From Alteromonas indica (lineage in GTDB: Bacteria > Pseudomonadota > Gammaproteobacteria > Enterobacterales > Alteromonadaceae), in assembly GCA_003056425.1 (NCBI GenBank), contig PYVY01000002.1, forward strand, positions 124,001-188,000: a stretch of DNA of 64,000 nt. Reading direction: 5' to 3'. Position numbers and translations under genes: made by a program. Positions 7,400 to 16,602 of this stretch are shown in pieces (positions within the stretch are counted from its first letter, which is position 1; each line of letters begins with the position of its first letter). The notes under the pieces are model-generated. The model searched no databases and was not told where the DNA came from. It worked only from the letters and a program-made list of their open reading frames with translations.

Positions 7400-9574
7400 T
7401 TAAGCGTTCAACTCAGCCTTCATTTGCCGACGCCGTGCATGTAGCAGCGGCTCAGTGTAGCCATTGGGCTGGGTGGTGCCTTCAAAAATCAAATCACAGG
7501 CAGCATTAAAACCGATGGAGTTGGCCAGGTCAGGCGTCATCGCAAGGTAGTCCGGGTCGTGGGCATTTTGTTTATCTACCAGTGCTGCCATGGCTGCCAG
7601 GCTCTGCTCTACCTGGTCGCGGGTAACCACCCCATGGACTAACCAGTTAGCGATATGCTGAGATGATATACGCAGGGTGGCCCGGTCCTCCATTAGCCCG
7701 ACATTGTTGATATCCGGTACTTTAGAACAGCCGATGCCCTGGTGCACCCACCTTACTACGTAGCCCAAAATACCCTGAACATTGTTGTCCAGTTCGCGGC
7801 TTATGGCCTGGGCATCCGGCATGGGGGCATTGCCCAACAGGGGCGGGGTAAGGATATCGGTAAGGCCGTCATAAGCCTGGCTGCGCAGTGCCGGGTGTAA
7901 GCTAAATACATCGGTCTGGTGGTAGTGCAAAGCATGCAGCGTAGCCGCCGTAGGTGACGGTACCCAGGCGGTATTCGCCCCGGCCTGCAGGTGGCCAATT
8001 TTGGCCTCCATCATCGCTTGCATTTGATCAGGAATGGGCCACATGCCTTTGCCAATCTGGGCTTTGCCCGACAATCCACATTGCAGGCCGGTTACCACAT
8101 TGGCTTTTTCATAAGCGGTAATCCACGGGCGGTTTTTAAGCTCTGCTTTGGGGGCAAACGCACCAGCCAGCATAGAGGTATGAATTTCATCGCCAGTGCG
8201 ATCCAAAAAGCCGGTATTAATAAACGCGACACGGCTGGCAGCATTAGCAATACAGGCTTTCAGGTTAACACTGGTGCGGCGCTCTTCATCCATTACGCCC
8301 ATTTTCAGCGTATTGGCAGGTAACCCAATAAGCGTTTCTATGCGATTGAACAGGGTATTGGCAAACGCCACTTCCTCTGGCCCGTGCATTTTTGGCTTTA
8401 CAATATACACGCTGCCGGTACGCGAGTTACCCAGGGCGCCGTTGCCTTTGATATCGTGTAAGGCAATGGTGGCGGTAATCATACCGTCCATCAGCCCTTC
8501 ATATACCGGTTCGCCATCCAATAGCATGGCATCGTTTTGCATTAAATGACCCACGTTACGCACAAACATCAAACTGCGGCCTGGCAAGGTCAGCTCACCC
8601 TCGCCCGAAGCTAAGGTATACACCCGGTCCGGATTCATTTTACGCACATGGCGACGGCCTTGTTTGGTCAGCTCCACCTGTAACGTGCCTTGCATTAACC
8701 CCAGCCAGTTCTGGTATACCCGGGTTTTGTCGGCCGCATCTACCGCCGCCACCGAGTCTTCGCAATCCATAATCGTGGTCAGCGCCGATTCCAGTAAAAT
8801 ATCGCTAAGCCCGGCCTGGTCAGCTTTACCAGTTGCCGAGCGGCGGTCAAACTGCAGTTCCGCGTGTAACCCGTTATGTGAGAAAACCAATATATCTGGC
8901 TGGGCCGCATCGCCGGTAAACCCTTTTAAAGCAGCAGGATTGCGCAGGCTATCAATACGACTGTCAGCTAATTTTACAATTAGCGCGCCACCGCGAATAG
9001 CGTAGGCTGTGACCTGGTCATGGCGGCTGGCGGTGAGAGGGAATACTTCATCCAGCCACTGTTTGGCTTTGGTAATCACCGCCTCACCACGTTCGCGGTT
9101 ATACTGTGCCCCCGGCGCCAAGCTACCCTGTTGGCTGATTACATCAGTACCGTAAAAGGCATCATACAGGCTGCCCCAGCGCGCATTAACCGCATTTAAG
9201 GCATAACGTGCGTTGTTAATTGGTACAACCAACTGAGGGCCCGCCAGGCTGGCTATTTCGGGGTCTACATTCGTTGTGGTAACCGTTACCTGTTCAGGTT
9301 GCTCGGTGAGGTAACCAATTTGGCGCAAAAATGCCTGATATTGCTGCGGCTCAAGCGAACCCTGATGCTGGTGGTATTCATCGATGCGGGCTTGCAGCGT
9401 ATCGCGGGTCGCCAGTAACTGTTTATTCTGTGGGGTCAGCTCTACTAAGAGGGTTTCAAAAGCCTGCCAGAAGCGGGCGGGCTGTAAACCGGTTCCGGGT
9501 AGCACATGCTCATTAATAAACGTATGTAGGATGGGGGCTACGTGTAGGCGTCCCAGGGCAGTATAACCTTGCAT
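7400..9574 (-). CDS. glcB: Malate synthase G
   Basis: A 724-residue product, the usual length of the G isoform. It condenses glyoxylate and acetyl-CoA to malate, the second step of the glyoxylate shunt. Visible signatures include TIMDCEDSVAAVDA near residue 270, GVMDEERRTSVNL near residue 430 with the glyoxylate/Mg-binding acidic residues, and GIGCSKVPDINNVGLMEDRATLR near residue 620. Isocitrate lyase lies 1.35 kb upstream on the same strand with a LysR regulator gene between them, so acetate or fatty-acid carbon can be routed through this cluster. A strong terminator follows. Confidence 0.97.
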   Translation of the reverse strand: MQGYTALGRLHVAPILHTFINEHVLPGTGLQPARFWQAFETLLVELTPQNKQLLATRDTLQARIDEYHQHQGSLEPQQYQAFLRQIGYLTEQPEQVTVTTTNVDPEIASLAGPQLVVPINNARYALNAVNARWGSLYDAFYGTDVISQQGSLAPGAQYNRERGEAVITKAKQWLDEVFPLTASRHDQVTAYAIRGGALIVKLADSRIDSLRNPAALKGFTGDAAQPDILVFSHNGLHAELQFDRRSATGKADQAGLSDILLESALTTIMDCEDSVAAVDAADKTRVYQNWLGLMQGTLQVELTKQGRRHVRKMNPDRVYTLASGEGELTLPGRSLMFVRNVGHLMQNDAMLLDGEPVYEGLMDGMITATIALHDIKGNGALGNSRTGSVYIVKPKMHGPEEVAFANTLFNRIETLIGLPANTLKMGVMDEERRTSVNLKACIANAASRVAFINTGFLDRTGDEIHTSMLAGAFAPKAELKNRPWITAYEKANVVTGLQCGLSGKAQIGKGMWPIPDQMQAMMEAKIGHLQAGANTAWVPSPTAATLHALHYHQTDVFSLHPALRSQAYDGLTDILTPPLLGNAPMPDAQAISRELDNNVQGILGYVVRWVHQGIGCSKVPDINNVGLMEDRATLRISSQHIANWLVHGVVTRDQVEQSLAAMAALVDKQNAHDPDYLAMTPDLANSIGFNAACDLIFEGTTQPNGYTEPLLHARRRQMKAELNA

Positions 9575-9739
9575 TATTATTCTCCACGTTCATTTGCTCC
9601 ACTACGCTATACAGCCACCGGGGCGGCGCGCAATAACGTAGTGGGGCCGTGGTCAGCACGCACTTGCTGACCTTGGTATGCAATTAAGTGTAGAGCCTAA
9701 CGAAACGTATTTTTAATTTATGGTTGCTATGCTTGCCAT

Positions 9740-10699
9740 TTAGCTGGTGAATGTTTGTTCGCCATTCATGGTAGCTGCAACCTCGCCAATCAACCGGCGT
9801 AACCAAATATGCCCGGCGTCATGGTGCAGCAGGGCGCTCCAGGCCATTTTCAATGCAATGGGCGGGATATCGAAAGGTGGCGCCTTAAGAACCACCTGGC
9901 TGTCATCGCTAAATAAACGCGCTGCTTTAGTTGGCAGGGTGGCAATCAGGTTCTGGGTTTTAGCCATTTGCAAAGCGGCATGATAATGCCGGGTAAATAC
10001 CCGTATATCACGCTGTTTGCCTAGTTTGGTAAGCTCGGCGTCAACCCAACCAAGCTTTTGTACTTCGTTAGGATCAATACCCACGCCCACACCGAAGCCG
10101 GTTTTGCTTACCCACACGTGGCGCGAGCTGAGATAACTGTCTAAATCCCATTTATCGACCAGCGGATGCTGCGCACTGAGCACACAGCTGAAGGTGTCGT
10201 ACCAGATAACTTTTTGGTGAAACGACAGGGGCAGTTCTTCAAACCGGTTAATCGCCATATCCACTTTACCCTGTTCCACATCATGGAAGGTTACATCGCT
10301 GGGGGTAATTAAATCCAGGGTGATATTGGGCGCCTGGGCTGCCAGCTCGTTAAGCAGGCCCAGCAGCAAGGTACTTTCGGCATAGTCGCTGGTCATAATA
10401 CGAAAGGTTCGGCGGCTGTTCGCCGGATCAAAGTCGGTTTCCGGTTGTATAGAGCTTTCCAGCCGGCTTAGCACATCGCGTATCACCGGTTGCAATTCCA
10501 GCGCCCGCTTGGTTGGGGTCATGCCGTCGCTGGTGCGTACTAACAGCGGATCTTTAAACAAATCACGTAAACGTTTCAGCCCATTGCTCATGGCCGGCTG
10601 GGTAATACTTAGCTGATTGGCAGCCCGGGTTACGCTGCCTTCGCGTAACAGGACATCCAGATAAACCAGCAAATTCAAATCGACCTTGGCAATATTCAT
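9740..10699 (-). CDS. LysR-family transcriptional regulator, probable glyoxylate-shunt regulator
   Basis: A 319-residue LysR-type regulator. The N-terminal winged helix-turn-helix spans about residues 5-65 (SVTRAANQLSITQPAMSNGLKRLRDL) and is followed by a periplasmic-binding-protein-like effector domain. It is encoded between isocitrate lyase and malate synthase G on the same strand, separated from the former by a terminator and from the latter by 165 bp. The context suggests control of one or both enzymes; the inducer is unknown. Confidence 0.88.
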   Translation of the reverse strand: MNIAKVDLNLLVYLDVLLREGSVTRAANQLSITQPAMSNGLKRLRDLFKDPLLVRTSDGMTPTKRALELQPVIRDVLSRLESSIQPETDFDPANSRRTFRIMTSDYAESTLLLGLLNELAAQAPNITLDLITPSDVTFHDVEQGKVDMAINRFEELPLSFHQKVIWYDTFSCVLSAQHPLVDKWDLDSYLSSRHVWVSKTGFGVGVGIDPNEVQKLGWVDAELTKLGKQRDIRVFTRHYHAALQMAKTQNLIATLPTKAARLFSDDSQVVLKAPPFDIPPIALKMAWSALLHHDAGHIWLRRLIGEVAATMNGEQTFTS

Positions 10700-10881
10700 A
10701 AGGGTAATGCCTTGTTTTTATTAGATTCAGAAGCAGGATTATAATGGCTTATGCTGACATATAAAACGCACCTTGCCAGTAAAGCTTATTATTGAATAGT
10801 AACAGGATTATAAAATGTCGGGTGATTTTTGCGCGTAATGGCTATGGTATTTGCCTATGCAGCTAAATAAATAACATGAAT

Positions 10882-10907
10882 AAAAAAGGCTCCCGCAGGA
10901 GCCCGTT
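10882..10907 (-). terminator. Terminator of isocitrate lyase gene
   Basis: The minus strand reads GGCTCC-TGC-GGGAGCC followed by six T, about 20 bp after the aceA stop. Confidence 0.85.
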
Positions 10908-10925
10908 TATAAGCGCGATGACCGC

Positions 10926-12521
10926 CTACATATCAAATTGATTCATGGTGTTATCTTTGCCCGACGCTTTTAAAGCCGCTTCGCCTGAGAAGTATTCCTT
11001 GTGGGTGTCACCCAAATCAGAGCCTGCCATAGCCTGATGTTTAACACAGGCCAGCCCTTCACGAATTTCTTTGCGCTGGACCCCTTTAACATAGGCCAGC
11101 ATACCTTCGGCACCGAAATAGCCTTTTGCCAGGTTGTCGGTCGACAAGGCTGCGGTATGATAGGTGGGCAGGGTTATCAGATGATGGAAAATACCTGCTT
11201 CGCGGGCCGCGTCGCGCTGGAAGCTTTGTATTTTATCGTCGGCCAGTTGGGCCAGTTCACTGCTGTCGTACTCTGCTGACATCAGCTTACTGCGATCATA
11301 CGCTGCTACATTGCGGCCTTCCTGCTGCCACTCGTCAAATACCTGCTGACGGAAGTTGAGCGTCCAGTTGAACGACGGCGAGTTGTTGTATACCAGCTTG
11401 GCATCAGGCACCACCTTACGTATTGCATCGACCATGTCGGCAATCTGCCGTACGTGGGGCTTTTCTGTTTCTATCCAGAGCAGGTCGGCGCCATGTTGTA
11501 GCGAGGTAATACAATCAAGTACTACCCGGGCTGCGCCGGTGTCTTCTTTAAAGCGAAACAAACCATTGGGCAGGCGCGTGGGTTTAACCAGCTTGCCGTT
11601 AAGTTTCATGGCCATATCGCCTTCGTTTAAGTCCTGGGCGCTGTTCACTTCCGTGGTGGCCAAAAATGCATTGTACTGTGCGGCCAAGTCGCCTGGCGCA
11701 GTGGAAACCGGAATTTTCTGGGTCAGGCCTGCACCCAACGAGTCGGTCCGTGCCACAATAACCCCATCATCTACACCCAGCTCCAAAAAGGCGTACCGCA
11801 CCGCGTTAATTTTGGCCAGGAAGTCTTCATGGGGCACCGTGACTTTACCGTCCTGGTGGCCGCATTGTTTGGCATCCGACACCTGGTTTTCTATCTGAAT
11901 ACAACAGGCCCCGGCTTCAATCATTTTTTTCGCCAGCAAGTAGGTGGCTTCTTCATTACCAAAACCGGCGTCAATGTCTGCAATAATTGGCACTACGTGG
12001 GTTTCAAAATTGTCTATCTGAGCCTGAATAGCACTGGTGTCTTCACCTTGTTGTCTGGCTGCATCCAGCTGTTTAAATAACTTACCCATTTCCTGGGCAT
12101 CGGCTTGGCGTAAAAAGGTGTATAGCTCTTCAATAAGTGCCGGTACCGAGGTTTTTTCATGCATAGACTGGTCGGGCAGGGGGCCAAACTCAGAGCGTAG
12201 GGCCGCCACCATCCAGCCAGATAAATACAAATAGCTTTTACTGGTGGTGCCCTGATGTTTTTTGACCGAGAGCATTTTTTGCTGGCCTACAAAACCATGC
12301 CAACAGCCCAGCGACTGCGTATACTGGCCAGGATCAGCATCGTATTCTGCCATGTCCTTGCGCATAATCCCGGCGGTATAACGGGCAATATCCAGCCCGG
12401 TCTTAAACCGGTTCTGCGCTTTCATGCGGGCAGCAAAGTCTGGGTTTATTCCTTCCCACGCTCCTTTCTGAGTAGCCTTTAGCGTAGCGATAGCATCAAT
12501 ATCTTGTTGAAATTGCGACAT
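10926..12521 (-). CDS. aceA: Isocitrate lyase (long, about 530-residue form)
   Basis: A 531-residue product of the longer isocitrate lyase class found in Pseudomonas and many marine gammaproteobacteria. It cleaves isocitrate to succinate and glyoxylate. The catalytic Cys lies in AKQCGHQDGKVTVPHE (about residue 216), with ADIDAGFGNEEATY upstream and VARTDSLGA downstream supplying metal and substrate contacts. The start ATG 12521 has an AGGGAG ribosome site. It is the first gene of the minus-strand glyoxylate cluster (aceA, lysR, glcB), and its own terminator makes it a separate transcript. Confidence 0.96.
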   Translation of the reverse strand: MSQFQQDIDAIATLKATQKGAWEGINPDFAARMKAQNRFKTGLDIARYTAGIMRKDMAEYDADPGQYTQSLGCWHGFVGQQKMLSVKKHQGTTSKSYLYLSGWMVAALRSEFGPLPDQSMHEKTSVPALIEELYTFLRQADAQEMGKLFKQLDAARQQGEDTSAIQAQIDNFETHVVPIIADIDAGFGNEEATYLLAKKMIEAGACCIQIENQVSDAKQCGHQDGKVTVPHEDFLAKINAVRYAFLELGVDDGVIVARTDSLGAGLTQKIPVSTAPGDLAAQYNAFLATTEVNSAQDLNEGDMAMKLNGKLVKPTRLPNGLFRFKEDTGAARVVLDCITSLQHGADLLWIETEKPHVRQIADMVDAIRKVVPDAKLVYNNSPSFNWTLNFRQQVFDEWQQEGRNVAAYDRSKLMSAEYDSSELAQLADDKIQSFQRDAAREAGIFHHLITLPTYHTAALSTDNLAKGYFGAEGMLAYVKGVQRKEIREGLACVKHQAMAGSDLGDTHKEYFSGEAALKASGKDNTMNQFDM

Positions 12522-12880
12522 GGTGTAGCTCCCTAATCATTTCTTGTTGTGGCGTTGCCAAGGCGGTGACGGTTGCCGTTGGCACAATTCGTAAGGTCCA
12601 TTTCATCCTAGGCCGCCCACAAAAATAAAAGAAATATATAATTCGTATCATCGTCATAACTATTATGAATGGTATGTTAACAACGGCGGCAGACGCGGCG
12701 GCGGCTGCCCTACCAGAACGAACAGAACATGCCGGGTTAAATGGTTGGCAATCAAGAAAGGGGCAAAACGCACTGGGTGCGGCGTGGGAACCACGCCTAT
12801 ATTCGACTAATGGCATATTGCCAACCTTAGGGCGATTATCTATAACCTACTATTGGAATTTATTTGCTACGAGGCTGTTG
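12522..12880. other. Divergent intergenic region aceA/cheV
   Basis: About 360 bp between two divergent genes, expected to hold both promoters. The reading frame of cheV stays open upstream to 12665, but that extension is Ala-rich, unlike CheV, and lacks a ribosome site. No other gene was seen. Confidence 0.6.
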
Positions 12881-13834
12881 ATGAGTAGTATTCTCAACGC
12901 GGTAGACCAGCGCACCCGGTTGGTAGGTGAAAACCGCCTGGAATTGTTAATGTTCAGGTTGGGTAGCCGCAGCGCATTTGCGATTAATGTATTTAAAGTA
13001 AAAGAAGTTATCAGTGTACCTGCGCTTCGTACCATGCCAGGGGCGCACAGTAATTTATCGGGCGTGAGGGTCTATCGGGGGGTAACTATACCCGTTATCG
13101 ATTTACGCCAGGCAATTAAAATACGCGGCAATGCTGGCGACCGCTATCCTCAGAATGTGATCATTACTGAGTACAATCGCAGCGTGCAGGGTTTTTTAAT
13201 TGGCGAGGTGCTTAGTATTGTGAACACTTCCTGGGAACAAATTGTGCCGCCGCCTAAAAGCATTGGCAAAGCTAATTATCTCACCGCTATTACCCAGCGC
13301 GAAATTCGTGGCGAAAATACGCTGGTGGAAATTATTGATGTCGAAAAGGTGCTGGCTGAAATTATTCATTACGATGCGAATATTTCTAAAGCCCTGTTGG
13401 AAGATGACATCACCGGCCATTTGCACGGTAAAACCGTATTGGTGGTAGACGACTCGGCCACCGCGCGCCGCCAGATAAAAGACACGCTATGCCAGTTGGG
13501 GATCAATATTATCGAGCGGCAAAATGGGGCGCAGGCACTGGCGTTACTCAAGCAGTGGGTGGCCCAGGGGCGAAATGTTGACGATGAAATACTGATGATG
13601 TTTACCGATGCCGAAATGCCGGAAATGGATGGCTACCGGCTTACAGCGGAAATTCGTAACGACAGCGAGCTGCAACATTTGTATATCGCATTAAATACCT
13701 CCTTAAGCGGCAGTTTCAATGACGCCATGGTTGAGAAAGTGGGCTGTAACCGGTTTATCTCGAAATTTCAGCCCGATATGCTGGTGGATGTAGTACAACA
13801 GCGAATGCGTGAAGTGCTTGATGCAGTGGGTTAG
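12881..13834 (+). CDS. cheV: Chemotaxis coupling protein CheV (CheW domain plus receiver)
   Basis: A 317-residue protein joining an N-terminal CheW-like domain (about residues 15-165; LELLMFRLGSRSAFAINVFKVKEVI) to a response-regulator receiver domain (about 180-310; VLVVDDSATARRQ, phospho-acceptor Asp in FTDAEMPEMDG, conserved Lys in FISKFQPD). It links chemoreceptors to CheA and is tuned by phosphorylation. The start ATG 12881 (MSSILNAVDQRTRLVG) was chosen because GAGG lies 7 bp upstream and the length then fits CheV. Its stop overlaps by 4 bp the stop of the convergent histidine kinase gene. Confidence 0.93.
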   Translation: MSSILNAVDQRTRLVGENRLELLMFRLGSRSAFAINVFKVKEVISVPALRTMPGAHSNLSGVRVYRGVTIPVIDLRQAIKIRGNAGDRYPQNVIITEYNRSVQGFLIGEVLSIVNTSWEQIVPPPKSIGKANYLTAITQREIRGENTLVEIIDVEKVLAEIIHYDANISKALLEDDITGHLHGKTVLVVDDSATARRQIKDTLCQLGINIIERQNGAQALALLKQWVAQGRNVDDEILMMFTDAEMPEMDGYRLTAEIRNDSELQHLYIALNTSLSGSFNDAMVEKVGCNRFISKFQPDMLVDVVQQRMREVLDAVG

Positions 13835-15786
13835 CTATTGGCCGGCAGCGAACGTAGTGCCTGCTCCAGGTCATGCAAACTGGCAGGTTTGGTGATATGC
13901 AGGTTGAAGCCTACCGCGAAGGCACGATTAACAAAGTCGGTATCACCGTAGCCAGACAGTGCCACAATAGGTATTTTGGCTGTATCTACATATTGGCGTA
14001 ATGTAGTGACTACCTCGAAGCCGTCCATCTCGGGCAAACCAATATCGCAGAATATGAAAGTGGGTTGTATCGCTTTAGCTAATGCTACGCCACTGGGGCC
14101 CGATGATGCGTAGTGCACCTCGTGCCCTTTCATTTGCAGCAGTTGAGTCATCATCTGGGCGGTATCTTCGTCATCTTCTATCAATAATATCCGATGAGAA
14201 AGTACCGTATTGGTTTGCATGATAGGCTGGTCGACAGTGGCGTGGGCGTTTTCCCGGGGCAGCCTAAACGTAATCTGGGTGCCGTAGCCTATTCCATCGC
14301 TATGGATTTGCACCGTACCATCATGCAACTCAACAATACCTTTAACCAACGACAAACCCAGCCCTAAGCCCCCGGCGCTACGGTCAAGCTGTTGTTCAGC
14401 CTGGATAAAAGGTTCAAAAAGATCGCCCAGGGCAGCAGGCTCAATACCCGTTCCTGTATCTTTTACGGTTATCTCTACACTGGTTTCCAGCAATGTGACC
14501 GATAACGTTATTTTTCCTCCCGATGGGGTGAATTTTATCGCGTTAAAGATAACGTTGTACAAAACCTGAATAAGTCGATCAGCATCTGCGTCTACCCATA
14601 TGGGGTCAGTGGGTAGCTCACACTGGCAGGTAATGCCGGCGGCCTCACACTGGGAAGTTAAGTCCTGACATACGCCTTGAATCACTTCAATTAAATCGAT
14701 GCGCTGTTTCACAATATTCATTTTGCCAGAGGTAATTCTGGACACATCCAGCATGTCATCAATTAGCCGTTTCAGATGACTGACTTGACGCTCTATTACC
14801 TGGACTGACTGAATTCGGAGGGCGGGCTCTACGGTGTCCGTCTGAAGCACTTGGTTAGCAAAACTGATAGGCGCTATCGGTGCCCGTAATTCATGTGCCA
14901 GCATAGTTAAAAACTGGTTCTTACGCTCGTCCATAAGGGCAAGCTTTTCGGCCCGTTGTTGCAGTTCCTGTTCCAAAATATACTTTTTCGTGACGTCATG
15001 GAATACGGTAACGACGCCTTCTACCGACGACGGCTCGGCTATGGGTGCGCTGGTAAATTCAATAGTAGATTGGCCATTATCTTTGTGCAGTAATGCCATA
15101 TTGACGGTGTGAGAGACAATAGACTGGGTTAAATAGGCGCGGGTCACCGGATTGTTCAGCGGGCTGGCTGATCGCTCATCAACGATTTGAAATACTTTTT
15201 CTACATCCTGGCCCAAGGCTTCCGTACTATCCCAGCCTGTGAGCCGTTCCGCTGCCGGATTGAACAAGGTGATTTTTCCTTTACCATCGGTAACAATAAC
15301 GCCAGCTTCGATACTGTTTAAAATCACTTGTAAATAGCTTGTTTGACTTTGCAACGCCTGTTCGGCTTTATTGCGCCGGATGATTTCGTTGTTCAATGCC
15401 TCTATTTTTATTTGGAGCGCCTGAAATTTCAGGTTGGATTCACGAGTAGGCTGTAAACGCAGGAATATCAGCGGCTCGGATTGCTCGTTCCTGGGTTCCA
15501 GGAGCGCGCCGTGGCACACATACGTTGCGTCTGGTACGCGTGCAGCCAGAACAATTTTACCCACTACAGGCTGGTTGCTTTGCGCACAGCGTCGCAAGAA
15601 AGCCCGGGCTGCCGCCACTGACTCTGGCGCAATGAGGTTAAGTAATGAAAAGGGCAAGGGGCTGGGCTGTTCGAGCAGTTCATTGGCACTGTGGTTTAAC
15701 GCGTATACCTGGCCCTGCAAATCGAGCACCAGTGCGCTGCCGGGTAATAGCGAGATTAAGCGGTGATAATAATCAATCGACTGCAC
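13831..15786 (-). CDS. Hybrid sensor histidine kinase with PAS domains and C-terminal receiver
   Basis: A 651-residue cytoplasmic kinase with no membrane segment. Order: PAS-like region (about 1-120), short coiled coil, PAS domain (about 145-270; IEAGVIVTDGKGKITLFNPAAERLTG), HisKA with phospho-acceptor His in MLAHELRAPIAP (about 298), HATPase_c with the N box (VIFNAIKFTP) and G boxes (DTGTGIEP, GGLGLGLSLVKG), and a receiver domain (about 530-645; LLIEDDEDTAQ, phospho-Asp in FCDIGLPEMDG). There is no DNA-binding output, so a His-phosphotransfer or partner protein should receive the signal. The gene upstream, 11 bp away and on the same strand, encodes a MetOD1-like protein, so the two form an operon. 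Confidence 0.93.
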   Translation of the reverse strand: MQSIDYYHRLISLLPGSALVLDLQGQVYALNHSANELLEQPSPLPFSLLNLIAPESVAAARAFLRRCAQSNQPVVGKIVLAARVPDATYVCHGALLEPRNEQSEPLIFLRLQPTRESNLKFQALQIKIEALNNEIIRRNKAEQALQSQTSYLQVILNSIEAGVIVTDGKGKITLFNPAAERLTGWDSTEALGQDVEKVFQIVDERSASPLNNPVTRAYLTQSIVSHTVNMALLHKDNGQSTIEFTSAPIAEPSSVEGVVTVFHDVTKKYILEQELQQRAEKLALMDERKNQFLTMLAHELRAPIAPISFANQVLQTDTVEPALRIQSVQVIERQVSHLKRLIDDMLDVSRITSGKMNIVKQRIDLIEVIQGVCQDLTSQCEAAGITCQCELPTDPIWVDADADRLIQVLYNVIFNAIKFTPSGGKITLSVTLLETSVEITVKDTGTGIEPAALGDLFEPFIQAEQQLDRSAGGLGLGLSLVKGIVELHDGTVQIHSDGIGYGTQITFRLPRENAHATVDQPIMQTNTVLSHRILLIEDDEDTAQMMTQLLQMKGHEVHYASSGPSGVALAKAIQPTFIFCDIGLPEMDGFEVVTTLRQYVDTAKIPIVALSGYGDTDFVNRAFAVGFNLHITKPASLHDLEQALRSLPANS

Positions 15787-15797
15787 TACATTACTAC

Positions 15798-16322
15798 CTA
15801 AACCCGATAATACTCAATGCCTGGCCGGGGCGCACCTGTGTCATTTGGCTGGAGATGCACCACCACCCGACATTGCGCTGCGCCATTGGCAATAGTCTCG
15901 GTTAATTCAACCTGGGAGTAGCCTAAATTTTCAGCAGTAATAGTGCCAAAAACATTGGATGTCATCATACACATCGCAGGTCGTCCAAGTACTTTGTCTT
16001 CGAAAGGACATTGTCTGTTGCCCAGTACAATTTTTTCGTCGTCTTCTGACACAATATAGAAGTCGCCGCCAATTCTTCGCTTTAAATCAACCAGAACAGC
16101 GCCAATTAGCGATTTATCGATGTGGGTAACGTTAAGCGCTTTTCTGTATTCACCGTTTATTTCATCCCCTACCTGTTGACCGACAATACTGATAAATCCA
16201 GAAGCCTCTTCGACACCAATGACATCTTGCAGGGTGCCCGACAAGTGACGGATCAGGTTGCGCAGAAAAAGGTCTCGCTCAAGTGGCAGGTTAAGCACCT
16301 GAATTTCATTAACGTTACTCAC
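15798..16322 (-). CDS. Methanogen output domain 1 (MetOD1)-like protein
   Basis: A 174-residue soluble protein. The central part (VIGVEEASGFISIVGQQVGDEIN) and the C-terminal Cys-bearing segment (NRQCPFEDKVLGRPAMCMMTSNVFG) resemble the MetOD1 output domain, a predicted small-ligand or signalling domain often tied to histidine kinases. The start was moved to GTG 16322 because a perfect GGAGG lies 5 bp upstream; the in-frame ATG at 16364 has none. It lies 11 bp ahead of the hybrid kinase gene, so it probably works as its sensor or partner. The two Cys could bind metal, but this is inference. The family assignment is moderately secure. Confidence 0.68.
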   Translation of the reverse strand: MSNVNEIQVLNLPLERDLFLRNLIRHLSGTLQDVIGVEEASGFISIVGQQVGDEINGEYRKALNVTHIDKSLIGAVLVDLKRRIGGDFYIVSEDDEKIVLGNRQCPFEDKVLGRPAMCMMTSNVFGTITAENLGYSQVELTETIANGAAQCRVVVHLQPNDTGAPRPGIEYYRV

Positions 16323-16602
16323 AATGGCCTCCAACCTTCGATGAACAAAAAAGCGAGTTATCATTCAATAATAAGCGATATCAGTCGCATCCTAAGCCGT
16401 TCACTCAGAGCGTAAAATCAGCTTGGTGGTAATAGATGGTGTGGCTTTATAACACCCTTACTGAGCGCTGAACAGTTGATATTATCTAATATTGCGAGGC
16501 GCTGTTAACACTATCGTTGCACCGCTTATTCTTGGTGATTCAGCGCAGCAGCTCTGGGGTAGAGGCTGCGCCAGCGAATAGGCAGCTAACGCTGTTGGTT
16601 CA

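Noticed and set aside
12665-12880. 72-codon N-terminal extension of cheV
   Set aside because: Ala-rich and unlike CheV; the ATG at 12881 has a good ribosome site and gives the normal length.
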